Source of the DNA: an archaeon
GTDB lineage: Archaea; Asgardarchaeota; Heimdallarchaeia; Hodarchaeales; S146-22
Length of the DNA stretch: 7,489 nucleotides
Direction: 5' to 3'
Assembly (NCBI GenBank): GCA_024276395.1
Contig: JAJRXH010000433.1
Coordinates: 1-7,489 of the forward strand
Shown: positions 1 to 5,938 of the stretch, piece after piece
Position numbering within the stretch: the first letter of the stretch is position 1
Layout: the number at the start of each line of letters is the position of its first letter
Made by a program: the position numbers and the translations under genes
The notes under the pieces: generated by a model
The model's input: the letters and a program-made list of their open reading frames with translations, nothing else
Told to the model about the DNA's origin: nothing
The model's database searches: none

Positions 1-83
1 GCGGCCCATGCCTCTCTAACGACCCTTACGGCATTATCTTTACTTTCTGTGGCCCCAGCCTGTCCCATATCATTATCGGTCAT
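1..83 (-). CDS. possible divergent gene, N-terminal fragment, unknown function
   Basis: Reading the minus strand from an ATG at 83-81, the frame stays open for 27 codons to the window edge. Of these 27 codons, 25 begin with a purine, which is typical of real coding sequence. An AAGGGG-like ribosome binding site lies about 8 bases before the ATG (plus-strand 91-96). The fragment begins MTDNDMGQAGATES and ends in REAWA. I do not recognise a family. The same frame also looks coding upstream of this ATG but is broken by a TAG at 104-102, so the locus could be a pseudogene or an amber-containing gene instead of a start. If real, it is transcribed away from the hydrogenase operon and shares its upstream region. 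Confidence 0.4.
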   Translation of the reverse strand, partial: MTDNDMGQAGATESKDNAVRVVREAWA

Positions 84-223
84 CAACAGACCCCTTTCGT
101 TCTACCTAATAACTGCACCAACATCAACATCTTTATCATTATCAGGTATGAGGACGGATACATTGCCATTTTCACACTATTTTAGAATGCTTGATTAAGT
201 TTTCTAGTAAAAACGTTCTTTAT

Positions 224-236
224 CGAAATTAAATAT
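224..236 (+). promoter_or_regulatory. candidate archaeal promoter (BRE + TATA box) for the hydrogenase operon
   Basis: CGAAATTAAATAT matches the archaeal pattern of a purine/A-rich BRE (CGAAA) directly followed by a TATA box (TTAAATAT). Archaeal transcription usually starts about 25 bases past the box. That would place the start near 255-262 and give a leader of about 55-60 bases carrying the ribosome binding site at 303-309. A second AT-rich stretch at 272-283 (TTTTATTTATTA) could also serve as a TATA box, but its start point would fall on or next to the ribosome binding site. This is an inference from motif and position only. Confidence 0.45.
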
Positions 237-302
237 GGATAGTGAGTCTTACATTTGAAAAAAAGATAAACTTTTATTTATTATGGTAATGAACAACCAC
301 GC

Positions 303-309
303 GAGGAGG
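303..309 (+). promoter_or_regulatory. ribosome binding site GAGGAGG deciding the first gene's start
   Basis: GAGGAGG is a strong Shine-Dalgarno sequence. It lies 7 bases before the ATG at 317 but only 1 base before the in-frame ATG at 311. The downstream ATG is therefore the likely start. Confidence 0.8.
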
Positions 310-316
310 AATGCAC

Positions 317-859
317 ATGCCTGGCCTAAACATCAAGAATCGAATGTTGAAGTGGGCGAGAATTCGCTCACCTTGGGTGGCACATGTCAACGCAGGGTCC
401 TGTAATGGTTGTGACATTGAAATTCTAGCAGCTTTGACTCCACGTTATGATGTGGAACGGTTTGGCATCCTATTGAAAGGGCCAACACGACACGCTGATG
501 TGCTTTTGGTGACTGGCACGATGACATTACAAGCTCGTGAACGGGTCAAGCGTATTTATGAACAAATGGCTGAACCAAAATTCGTGATTGCTGTTGGGAC
601 ATGTCCAGCTTCTGGGTCTGTATTCTATGACAGTTATTGCCACATGAATGGAATAGATGCTGACATTCCAGTAGACGTCTACATTACTGGATGTCCACCA
701 AGACCAGAAGCAATTATATCCGCTGTTGTCAAGTTATTAGAGAAACTAGCTGATCCTGAAATCGTGAACAAGGACAAGGAAGAGATCAAGAAAATTCTAC
801 TGAAAGAAATAGAGGAAGAAAGAAAGAGTATGGCCGAAATTCAGATTAAGATATCCTAA
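317..859 (+). CDS. group 4 [NiFe]-hydrogenase small subunit (NuoB/EchC/MbhJ family)
   Basis: This is the electron-transferring small subunit, which carries a single [4Fe-4S] cluster next to the NiFe site. In the 180-residue protein the four expected cysteines are Cys29 and Cys32 in GSCNGCDIE, Cys96 in VGTCPASG and Cys126 in TGCPPRPE. The spaced CxGC arrangement is that of group 4 hydrogenases (Ech, Mbh). Complex I NuoB has two adjacent cysteines at this point. No twin-arginine signal is present, as expected for a small subunit on the cytoplasmic face of the membrane. The last ~40 residues are a charged, Lys/Glu-rich tail, probably helical. ATG 317 is preferred over ATG 311 from ribosome-binding-site spacing. 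This is the first gene of the operon and is followed after 23 bases by the NuoC-type gene. Confidence 0.94.
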   Translation: MPGLNIKNRMLKWARIRSPWVAHVNAGSCNGCDIEILAALTPRYDVERFGILLKGPTRHADVLLVTGTMTLQARERVKRIYEQMAEPKFVIAVGTCPASGSVFYDSYCHMNGIDADIPVDVYITGCPPRPEAIISAVVKLLEKLADPEIVNKDKEEIKKILLKEIEEERKSMAEIQIKIS

Positions 860-870
860 AACACCTTCAT

Positions 871-877
871 GGTGATG
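871..877 (+). promoter_or_regulatory. ribosome binding site GGTGATG for the NuoC-type gene
   Basis: GGTGATG is complementary to the AUCACC part of the archaeal 16S rRNA tail. It ends its GGTGA core 7 bases before ATG 883. This favours that ATG over a GTG at 877, which overlaps the site itself. Confidence 0.75.
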
Positions 878-882
878 TGATC

Positions 883-1440
883 ATGGAAAAAAAGGAAGAT
901 AATAATGAGGTTCTACAAGTCGAAGATCCTCAAGAACTTGAGAAGGACTGGATCAAGGAACTCCTTTTCTCTGATCTGATAGATAAATTAACTTTATTTC
1001 TTCGCGGAAAGTTAGCTAAATCGGTGTATATCTCCAAGAAACCTTTTCACGTACGAATAGACGCTTCTTTCTCTCTCAAACACGTGGAAATTGCTAGCAT
1101 TCTTGTTGGAATCACGTCTAACATCCATGTTTCCACGATAACTGCTAGGGATGCTGGTGATGATTTTGAGTTGATTTATCACTTGTTACTTGATTATAGC
1201 TTGCCTTTAGATTTGGCTGTGAACGTGCCTAAAGAGCCAAGCATCTTGAAACCAAAAGTCCCTTCAATGGTTTCCATATTACCCGCAGCTAACATCTACG
1301 AAAGAGAAGTTCATGATCTCATTGGAATTGAATTCACGGGACATCCACGTCTTCAACGATTAGTATTACCAGATGATTGGCCCGATGATCAGTTTCCGTT
1401 ACGTAAAGATTTCGAAATAAAACCTCCTAGGGGTGAATAA
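883..1440 (+). CDS. nuoC: NuoC/HycE-N-type 30-kDa subunit of the hydrogenase complex
   Basis: This structural subunit of the peripheral arm packs against the small and large subunits. It carries no cofactor in characterised relatives. The diagnostic family signature is near the C-terminus: YEREVHDLIGIEF at residues 139-151, then HPRLQRLVLPDDWPD and PLRKDF to about 177. This is the conserved E-R-E-x-x-D-x-x-G-I plus L-P-x-D-W/PLRKD pattern of NuoC, FpoC, EchD and MbhK. The first ~25 residues are acidic and poorly conserved. It is a separate gene and not fused to the large subunit, unlike the HycE/NuoCD arrangement of enterobacteria. Length (185 residues) is normal. Its TAA stop at 1438-1440 lies one base before the next gene's ATG at 1442, so translational coupling is likely. 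Confidence 0.91.
   Translation: MEKKEDNNEVLQVEDPQELEKDWIKELLFSDLIDKLTLFLRGKLAKSVYISKKPFHVRIDASFSLKHVEIASILVGITSNIHVSTITARDAGDDFELIYHLLLDYSLPLDLAVNVPKEPSILKPKVPSMVSILPAANIYEREVHDLIGIEFTGHPRLQRLVLPDDWPDDQFPLRKDFEIKPPRGE
1430..1436 (+). promoter_or_regulatory. ribosome binding site GGGGTGA for the large subunit
   Basis: GGGGTGA lies inside the end of the NuoC-type gene, 5 bases before ATG 1442. It makes that ATG a better start than the in-frame GTG at 1433, which overlaps the site. Confidence 0.7.
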
Positions 1441-1441
1441 G

Positions 1442-2674
1442 ATGGAAAAGAGTTCTAGCACGAAATTTGGGTTGCCAGTTGGCCCCATTCATCCAGCATT
1501 AAAGGAACCAGTTAATTTCATGTTTTACATTGAAGGTGAACGGATCGTTGAGGCCATACCACGGATTGGATACGTGCATCGTGGTGTGGAAAAACTCGCA
1601 GAACGTCGAACTTACTTACAAACTGCCTATTTAGTTGAACGGACTTGTGGTATCTGTTCAGGAGTTCATCAATTTACTTATGTTTCTTGTGTTGAACAAC
1701 TTGGGGATATTAAGATTCCCCCACGCGCTCATTACATCCGTTCCATCATCCTTGAATTAGAACGATTACACAGTCATTCATTGTGGATTGGGCTAGTTGC
1801 ATATGAAATTGGCTTTGAGACCTTGTTCATGTACATTTGGAAGGATCGAGAGGTAATCTTGGACTTACTGGAAGCCATCAGCGGTAATCGAGTTAATTAT
1901 GGCATGTGTTTTATCGGTGGTGCTCGTGAAGACCTTAATAAAGAGATCATTGATCGCATTCGCAAGGCATTAGATGAAGTTGAAGAATCAATGACTCGAT
2001 ACAAAACCATTCTCTTGCAAGATCTGAGCGTCAAAAAACGAACAGAGAACGTGGGATTTTTGCCAAAGCGAACTGCAATGGAACTAGGTGCAGTTGGGCC
2101 GACTGCTAGGGCGTCTGGGGTGAATTGGGATTTAAGAATTGATGTGCCATATTCAGCTTACCCTGAAATCCAGTTTAACAAGATCGTTCTTGATAAGGGT
2201 GATGTGCTTGCTCGTGTTCTCGTGCGGGTAGAAGAATTTTTTGAGACCATCAAGATTCTTCGGCAGCTCATTGATCAAATCCCAGAAGGTCCAATTGAAA
2301 CTAAAGGAAAGCGTAGATTTCCAGATAGATGGTCGGTATTCCGTTCTGAAGCTCCTCGAGGCGAATTAATTTATTCGATCAGAGGTAATGGGACAGATCA
2401 TCCTGAAAGGGTGAAAATACGCACCCCCACGCTCGCAAACATGCAATCAATAGCTGAAATGTTGAGAGGTAATTTCATTGCTGACATTCCGGTCATCGTG
2501 GCTGGAATTGATCCTTGCATGTCTTGCATGGATCGCGTTGCCGTGATTGACTTGGAAGCCAAAAATCCCAAGAAAGAACTCTTGATTTTCAGTGAAAAAG
2601 AATTGCGCCAATATGCCATCAAATGGTATGAAGAGCATTATGGTGTGAAACCTAGTGAATTCCAAATCGGATGA
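1442..2674 (+). CDS. group 4 [NiFe]-hydrogenase large (catalytic) subunit, NuoD/EchE/MbhL family
   Basis: This subunit holds the nickel-iron active site, reducing protons to H2 or oxidising H2 with electrons exchanged through the small subunit. In the 410-residue protein from ATG 1442, the N-terminal signature ERTCGICSGVH has Cys69, Cys72 and His76, preceded by Glu66-Arg67. The C-terminal signature DPCMSCMDR has Cys359, Cys362 and Arg365. All four cysteines that bind nickel are intact. Complex I NuoD and FpoD have lost them, so this is a hydrogenase and not a quinone-site subunit. GPIHP (14-18) and GYVHRGVEK (43-51) are shared with the whole NuoD superfamily. The 45 residues after Arg365 resemble the HycE-type tail that a HycI-like endopeptidase removes after nickel insertion. 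No maturation (hyp/hycI) genes are visible here, so they must lie elsewhere. Confidence 0.96.
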   Translation: MEKSSSTKFGLPVGPIHPALKEPVNFMFYIEGERIVEAIPRIGYVHRGVEKLAERRTYLQTAYLVERTCGICSGVHQFTYVSCVEQLGDIKIPPRAHYIRSIILELERLHSHSLWIGLVAYEIGFETLFMYIWKDREVILDLLEAISGNRVNYGMCFIGGAREDLNKEIIDRIRKALDEVEESMTRYKTILLQDLSVKKRTENVGFLPKRTAMELGAVGPTARASGVNWDLRIDVPYSAYPEIQFNKIVLDKGDVLARVLVRVEEFFETIKILRQLIDQIPEGPIETKGKRRFPDRWSVFRSEAPRGELIYSIRGNGTDHPERVKIRTPTLANMQSIAEMLRGNFIADIPVIVAGIDPCMSCMDRVAVIDLEAKNPKKELLIFSEKELRQYAIKWYEEHYGVKPSEFQIG

Positions 2675-2750
2675 GGTGGATGCGTGGGGTTTGACTTGTT
2701 AGAAACTTGAAACCTATTAGGCAACATGAAAAGTTAAAACGAAAGAAAAA

Positions 2751-2758
2751 AGGTGATG
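2751..2758 (+). promoter_or_regulatory. ribosome binding site AGGTGATG for the ferredoxin-like gene (TTG start)
   Basis: AGGTGATG is the dominant Shine-Dalgarno form in this cluster. Its GGTGA core lies 6 bases before the TTG at 2763, which supports that unusual start codon. The ATG inside the motif (2756) is in another frame and reads into a short, unrelated ORF. Confidence 0.65.
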
Positions 2759-2762
2759 AAAT

Positions 2763-3176
2763 TTGTGGCTTGGTTCAACCATAAAAGAAATCTTGAAGAA
2801 TTTGTCGGAATCACCCGTTACCTCAGCTTATCCCTTTGCAGAAGCCGTTTTACCAGAAAATTTTCGTGGGATTCCTATCCTCCTCATTGACAAGTGCACG
2901 GGCTGTAGCTTGTGTGCCAAGGATTGCCCTTCGGATGCCATTAAAATGATTCCAGATGAACGCACCAAACGCAAGCAAGCTCCGCGTTTTGATTATTGGA
3001 AGTGCATTCGTTGTGCACAATGCTATTACTCGTGCAGATATGGTGCCTTATTCATTTCAGATGCCTTTGAGCTTGCCACGTGCTGCAAGGAAACCGCAAC
3101 TAGCGAATACTTGCACGTGCCAGAACCACTCATTCCAGAACCAACACCCCTCAAGCGTAAAAAGACTGACACGTGA
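2763..3176 (+). CDS. nuoI: NuoI/EchF/MbhN-type 2x[4Fe-4S] ferredoxin subunit
   Basis: This is the electron-entry subunit, which wires an external donor (most likely ferredoxin) to the small subunit. Two classical 4Fe-4S motifs are visible in 137 residues. The first is CTGCSLCAKDCP, with Cys45, 48, 51 and 55. The second is CIRCAQCYYSC, with Cys81, 84, 87 and 91. The second motif is followed by Arg where Pro is more usual. The N-terminal ~25 residues correspond to the membrane-contacting helix of NuoI. The C-terminus is short, Pro/Lys-rich and carries an extra Cys pair (107-108). The start is a TTG supported by its ribosome binding site. The gene sits between the large subunit and the membrane genes, 88 bp after the former. 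The reduced product cannot be told from this gene alone. Confidence 0.93.
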   Translation: MWLGSTIKEILKNLSESPVTSAYPFAEAVLPENFRGIPILLIDKCTGCSLCAKDCPSDAIKMIPDERTKRKQAPRFDYWKCIRCAQCYYSCRYGALFISDAFELATCCKETATSEYLHVPEPLIPEPTPLKRKKTDT

Positions 3177-3267
3177 TTCCGATAAATCATGAGTGGTGTA
3201 ATGATGATAAGGTGATAAATCTCAAACATGACCGTAAATTGATTTCAGTAAAGAAAAACAAAAAGTT

Positions 3268-3281
3268 AAGGAGTCGTGATG
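3268..3281 (+). promoter_or_regulatory. double ribosome-binding-site motif before the NuoA-like gene
   Basis: AAGGAG (3268-3273) and a GTGATG (3276-3281) both precede ATG 3286, the latter very close to it. The ATG within GTGATG is out of frame and reads only six codons to a stop. ATG 3286 is therefore the start that yields the conserved membrane protein. Confidence 0.5.
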
Positions 3282-3285
3282 AAGA

Positions 3286-3606
3286 ATGCCTGTTATTGAT
3301 GCCTTCGTGGGATTTGCAAGTGCCATTTTTTTGACTTTATTAATTTACTTGCTTGCAAGATGGTTGGAATATAAACCAGCTACCACTTCGTTGGAGAAGA
3401 CACGGCCGTATCTAGGCGGCGAAATGGGATTTGGTGAACGAGTGCAAGTGTTCATCAAGAATTTTCAGTACATCATCACGTTCGTGGCTTTTGAGATGGC
3501 GATCCTCGTGCTGAGTTTTGCCTTGTATCCAGCACTCGTGGATGTTACGGGCATCATGATTTTTTTGAGCCTGCTAATCGTAGCTCTCCTCATCATAGCC
3601 GCTTGA
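3286..3606 (+). CDS. nuoA: NuoA/FpoA-like membrane subunit
   Basis: This small integral membrane protein of 106 residues has three predicted helices at about 5-26, 62-82 and 87-106. A polar loop separates the first two. That topology and length are those of NuoA/ND3. The loop region EKTRPYLGGEMGFGE aligns with the K-x-x-x-YECG loop of NuoA, and helix 2 has the conserved glutamate (Glu70 in FVAFEMAILVL). Two family features are changed. The loop cysteine of YECG is absent, and the protein has no cysteine at all. The aspartate two residues before the helix-2 glutamate is replaced by Ala. In complex I NuoA helps shape the quinone-cavity entrance and the link to the NuoH/NuoJ proton path. Its presence beside a hydrogenase large subunit is unexpected. 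It lies 19 bases before the NuoH-type gene. Confidence 0.82.
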   Translation: MPVIDAFVGFASAIFLTLLIYLLARWLEYKPATTSLEKTRPYLGGEMGFGERVQVFIKNFQYIITFVAFEMAILVLSFALYPALVDVTGIMIFLSLLIVALLIIAA

Positions 3607-3625
3607 CTCATTCGGGGGGAAAATC

Positions 3626-4681
3626 ATGACGATCATCAATGATCCAATAATAAGTGAGTGGATTTGGAAAACTTTTCAGATGCTCATCTTTCCGGGAATG
3701 TTATTTTTCATTGTATTAAGTCTTTTGTATGAGTGGGCTGACCGAAAATTTAAAGCCCGGATCCAAAGACGTCGTGGACCCGTGCTTGCTGGTCCAGGAG
3801 GTATCTTGCAACCTCTTGCAGATCTCATCAAACTGATGGGAAAGGAAGATGTGGAAACTGAAACGGCAGATAAATTTGGATTCCGCATCATTCCATACCT
3901 TGAACTAATGGTTACCTTGTACATGCTCTTGTTCATTCCAGTAATCGCCACGCAAGGTATCATTAGTCTCCCTGGTGACTTGATTTTTGTTTTGTTCATT
4001 TCGACCTTTTTCAGCCTCATCATCATTTTTGCTGGTTACTTCTCTGGGAACCGGTTTGCCTTGGTCGGATCGGAAAGAGCAGGACTATTATTCATTTCAT
4101 ATGAAATACCATTGTTCATTTCACTCATTACTCCAGCAATCATCGTTGGCAGTCTTCACATTAAAGAAATCGTGGAATTTCAAGCTCGTCAGTTTTCTCT
4201 TCCCTTTCTTGCGATTTACTTGCCACTTATTTTTCCAAGCTACGTGATGTTCCTCATGACGATGCTTGCCAAGTTAGAAAAAGTGCCTTTTGACATCCCT
4301 GAAGCAAAATCAGAGATCATTGCTGGATGGTTAACCGAATATACTGGGAAGAAACTGGGCATGTTTCATTTATCCAAAAATCTTCAAGAATTGTTTCTTT
4401 TAGGACTTGGCACGGCATTATTCTTCGGTGGACCATACCCCTTGCCTCCCTTCGATACGCTATTGCCAGAACCCTGGCATCCCTTGATGTTTCTTCTTTG
4501 GTTCATTGCGAAGACACTCATTGGCTGGTTATCTCTAACTTTCATTAGTGTGTTGATGGGGCGATTTCGAATAGAACACGCGAGAGATTTCTTTTGGAAA
4601 TACTTGACAGTCTTTGGTATCATTCAGCTGGCACTGGTATCAATTATCGTCTTTTACGTGGATCCCTTTAGTTTTCTTTAA
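3626..4681 (+). CDS. nuoH: NuoH/EchB/MbhM-type membrane anchor subunit
   Basis: This is the membrane subunit that docks the catalytic arm and forms the first part of the ion pathway. Its 351 residues include about eight hydrophobic helices. Conserved loops are RRRGP (48-52), GPGGILQPLADLIKLMGKE (56-74), SERAGLLFISYEIP (149-162) and EKVPFDIPEAKSEIIAGW (218-235), followed by LTEYTG. The last element is the acidic cytoplasmic loop shared by NuoH and the hydrogenase subunits EchB/MbhM. Wording such as QPLADLIKLMGKE and PFDIPEAKSE is closer to hydrogenase-type and archaeal members than to mitochondrial ND1, in my judgement. The ATG has a GGGGGG ribosome binding site 6 bases upstream. The full-length protein shows no sign of damage. 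A TTTTTT run follows the stop codon almost directly. Confidence 0.97.
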   Translation: MTIINDPIISEWIWKTFQMLIFPGMLFFIVLSLLYEWADRKFKARIQRRRGPVLAGPGGILQPLADLIKLMGKEDVETETADKFGFRIIPYLELMVTLYMLLFIPVIATQGIISLPGDLIFVLFISTFFSLIIIFAGYFSGNRFALVGSERAGLLFISYEIPLFISLITPAIIVGSLHIKEIVEFQARQFSLPFLAIYLPLIFPSYVMFLMTMLAKLEKVPFDIPEAKSEIIAGWLTEYTGKKLGMFHLSKNLQELFLLGLGTALFFGGPYPLPPFDTLLPEPWHPLMFLLWFIAKTLIGWLSLTFISVLMGRFRIEHARDFFWKYLTVFGIIQLALVSIIVFYVDPFSFL

Positions 4682-4698
4682 TTTTTTCACCATATTCA

Positions 4699-4719
4699 CT
4701 TGAATGGTAGAAATTCAAG
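4699..4719 (+). repeat. perfect 7-bp inverted repeat in the NuoH-NuoJ gap
   Basis: CTTGAAT (4699-4705) and ATTCAAG (4713-4719) are exact complements around a 7-base loop. They lie 18 bases after the NuoH-type stop codon, just downstream of a TTTTTT run (4682-4687). This may be an RNA hairpin affecting read-through or mRNA processing between the two gene groups, or chance. The rest of the 159-bp gap holds only short A-rich leader sequence and no convincing gene. Confidence 0.35.
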
Positions 4720-4840
4720 ATATTTAGTGTTGACACGAGCATGTTAAAATGAAATGAAAAAAGAAGAAGATTGATTCAAAATAATGAACTTCCCATCCGT
4801 CTTATTCATTCATGGAAAAAGCAGAAGAAGGTGATGAAAA

Positions 4841-5122
4841 ATGTCCGGACTAGAATTATCCTCAACAACGGATATCTTCCTTGCTATTTTAATTGTTTTG
4901 CTCATCATGACCGCCATTTTTATGTCACTTCATGAGAAATTGACCTATGCCGTTGGAGCATTTGCGGTGTATGGCGTGTTGATAGGCGTGACCTTTATGG
5001 TGTTAGGAAGTCCACTTCTTGCAGCCATTCAGGTATTAGTATTTTCAGGTACCATTTCAGTATTGATGTTGGCGATCATATCACTTGAAAGAGGTGATTT
5101 AGTTGAAAGCAACCAAGCTTGA
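4841..5122 (+). CDS. nuoJ: NuoJ-like membrane subunit, N-terminal half (MbhD/NuoJ-N type)
   Basis: This 93-residue protein has three predicted helices at about 11-29, 36-56 and 60-83. Helix 3, with QVLVFSGTISVLML (64-77), matches the Q-x-x-V-Y-x-G-A-I-x-V-L helix of NuoJ/ND6. In complex I that helix contains a pi-bulge and changes shape during turnover. The family tyrosine is Phe68 here, and Ser69-Gly70-Thr71 replace the usual small-residue run. The chain ends after helix 3, where ordinary NuoJ continues with two more helices. Those are encoded by the next, overlapping gene. Start ATG 4841 has AGGTGATG at 4829-4836. The last 20 bases overlap the next gene in a different frame, which suggests coupled translation. 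Confidence 0.82.
   Translation: MSGLELSSTTDIFLAILIVLLIMTAIFMSLHEKLTYAVGAFAVYGVLIGVTFMVLGSPLLAAIQVLVFSGTISVLMLAIISLERGDLVESNQA
5091..5098 (+). promoter_or_regulatory. internal ribosome binding site GAGGTGAT for the second NuoJ half
   Basis: GAGGTGAT lies inside the end of the preceding gene, with its GGTGA core 5 bases before the TTG at 5103. It argues that the second NuoJ half is translated as its own protein and is not the product of a sequencing frameshift. Confidence 0.65.
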
Positions 5123-5420
5123 GACCATCGCGTCGACGATTCTTGTTATCATTTTAGGAATCATACTTTTGGGATTGACTTTTCAGTTTTCCGGAATTGA
5201 TCCGTTTAAAGAAGCAAATGCCAATAATGTTACAATGCAAGCTGAGGTTACAAATCGAACTGTCGATATGCAAGAAAATGCACATCTTTTAGAACTTAAG
5301 ATCGGAAATTACTTGTGGAATTTACGAGTATTTGATGCCTTGCTCTTGGCAGTAGCTATTCTTGGTCTCATAGCTGGAGCGCGTCACATGTTTGGAAAAC
5401 TTGGTCTGAAGGGGGTTTAA
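5103..5420 (+). CDS. NuoJ C-terminal-half / MbhE (MrpB)-like membrane subunit
   Basis: This 105-residue protein has two predicted helices (about 9-28 and 75-93) joined by a ~45-residue polar loop containing Asn/Gln-rich sequence. The segment NYLWNLRVFDALLLAVAILG (69-88) resembles the N-x-x-x-x-x-R-x-x-D helix start of MbhE/MrpB and the last helix of NuoJ. Together with the preceding gene the total is 198 residues, about the length of one NuoJ, with a 3+2 helix division. The start is TTG with its own ribosome binding site, and the gene overlaps the upstream one by 20 bases. An alternative is a single NuoJ broken by a frameshift. The well-placed ribosome binding site argues against this but does not exclude it. 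The NuoK-like gene follows after 4 bases. Confidence 0.7.
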   Translation: MKATKLETIASTILVIILGIILLGLTFQFSGIDPFKEANANNVTMQAEVTNRTVDMQENAHLLELKIGNYLWNLRVFDALLLAVAILGLIAGARHMFGKLGLKGV

Positions 5421-5424
5421 GATC

Positions 5425-5751
5425 ATGTTTAGTGGAAAAGTATTACTCATCATAATGGGTGCCCTTGCTCTATATGTCTTTGGACTTTTCATTTTAATGA
5501 ATCGTCCGCACTTCATCAAGAAAATCATTGCTCTAGAAATGCTGGTAGGAGCGGTTAACTTGAACGTCATTGCCATGGGAATCCATCTTTCTGGAGATTT
5601 CACGAAAATCGATCCCTTTGCTGGCATCATCATCATCTTTTCAACTACCATCGGTGGTATCATTGCTGCAGCTGCTTTTGCCTTGGCCTACTGGACCAGA
5701 CTTCACTTTGACACGCTAGATACGAATGCCCTTTCGACGTTAAAGAGATGA
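5425..5751 (+). CDS. nuoK: NuoK/MbhG (MrpC)-like membrane subunit
   Basis: This 108-residue protein has three predicted helices at about 5-25, 33-53 and 65-90. The signature FGLFILMNRPHFIKKIIALE followed by MLVGAVNLN (19-47) matches the G-L-x-x-x-L-x-x-R-N-x-I-x-x-x-I-x-x-E-x-x-x-x-A-x-N-L pattern of NuoK and MrpC. It retains the helix-2 glutamate (Glu38, equivalent to E. coli NuoK Glu36). The second membrane glutamate of complex I NuoK (Glu72, in AAAEAAIGLA) is not there: helix 3 reads GIIAAAAFALAYW. This makes it more like MrpC/MbhG in that helix. The ATG is preceded by GGGGG at 5411-5415. An inverted repeat begins directly after the stop codon. Confidence 0.86.
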   Translation: MFSGKVLLIIMGALALYVFGLFILMNRPHFIKKIIALEMLVGAVNLNVIAMGIHLSGDFTKIDPFAGIIIIFSTTIGGIIAAAAFALAYWTRLHFDTLDTNALSTLKR

Positions 5752-5768
5752 TGACCACCAAGTGGTCA
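5752..5768 (+). repeat. perfect 7-bp hairpin directly after the NuoK-like stop codon
   Basis: TGACCAC-CAA-GTGGTCA is an exact inverted repeat with a 3-base loop, starting at the base after the stop codon. No T-run follows, so it is not a typical terminator. An mRNA-stabilising or processing hairpin, or a protein-binding palindrome, are options. The remainder of the 200-bp gap up to the next gene is AT-rich and holds no gene I can support. Its right half (5907-5938) is almost only A, T and purines and leads into the next ribosome binding site. Confidence 0.45.
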
Positions 5769-5938
5769 CGCTAATCGTCCTTCACGTTAACCATGAATCA
5801 TTTCAGCATTAATAATCCCTCTAAGACAAGAGATACATTCTCTTTCAAATTGACTGTTGATAAATTTCGAGCTGAAAAATCAAGATCATTCATTCAGAAG
5901 AAGTAAAATCAGTTAATTAATAAAAAAAAGACGAATGA

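Noticed and set aside
1..198. Plus-strand open frame of 65 codons ending in TAA at 196-198, possible end of an upstream gene
   Set aside because: The translation is Ser/Leu/Thr-rich and has no family signature. It looks like the antisense mirror of the purine-rich minus-strand frame.
2398..2665. Two overlapping minus-strand ORFs opposite the end of the large-subunit gene
   Set aside because: They are shadows of a strongly conserved coding region containing the DPCMSCMDR motif.
1442..2674. Annotation as NADH-quinone oxidoreductase or F420H2 dehydrogenase subunit D
   Set aside because: Both nickel-ligand motifs (RTCGIC and DPCMSC) are intact, which complex I and Fpo D subunits lack. The small-subunit motif also fits a hydrogenase.
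3676..4623. Alternative ORFs on both strands within the NuoH-type gene
   Set aside because: They lie entirely inside a conserved membrane-protein gene and have no independent support.
4730..4749. TTGACA followed by TTAAAAT, bacterial-like promoter in the NuoH-NuoJ gap
   Set aside because: The spacing (about 7-8 bases) is far too short for -35/-10 boxes, and the context suggests an archaeon.
5793..5906. 37-codon plus-strand ORF (MNHFSINNPSKTR...) in the gap before the NuoL-type gene
   Set aside because: It has no ribosome binding site, unlike every accepted gene here. It shows no codon-position bias and no recognisable motif. A chance ORF is likely.
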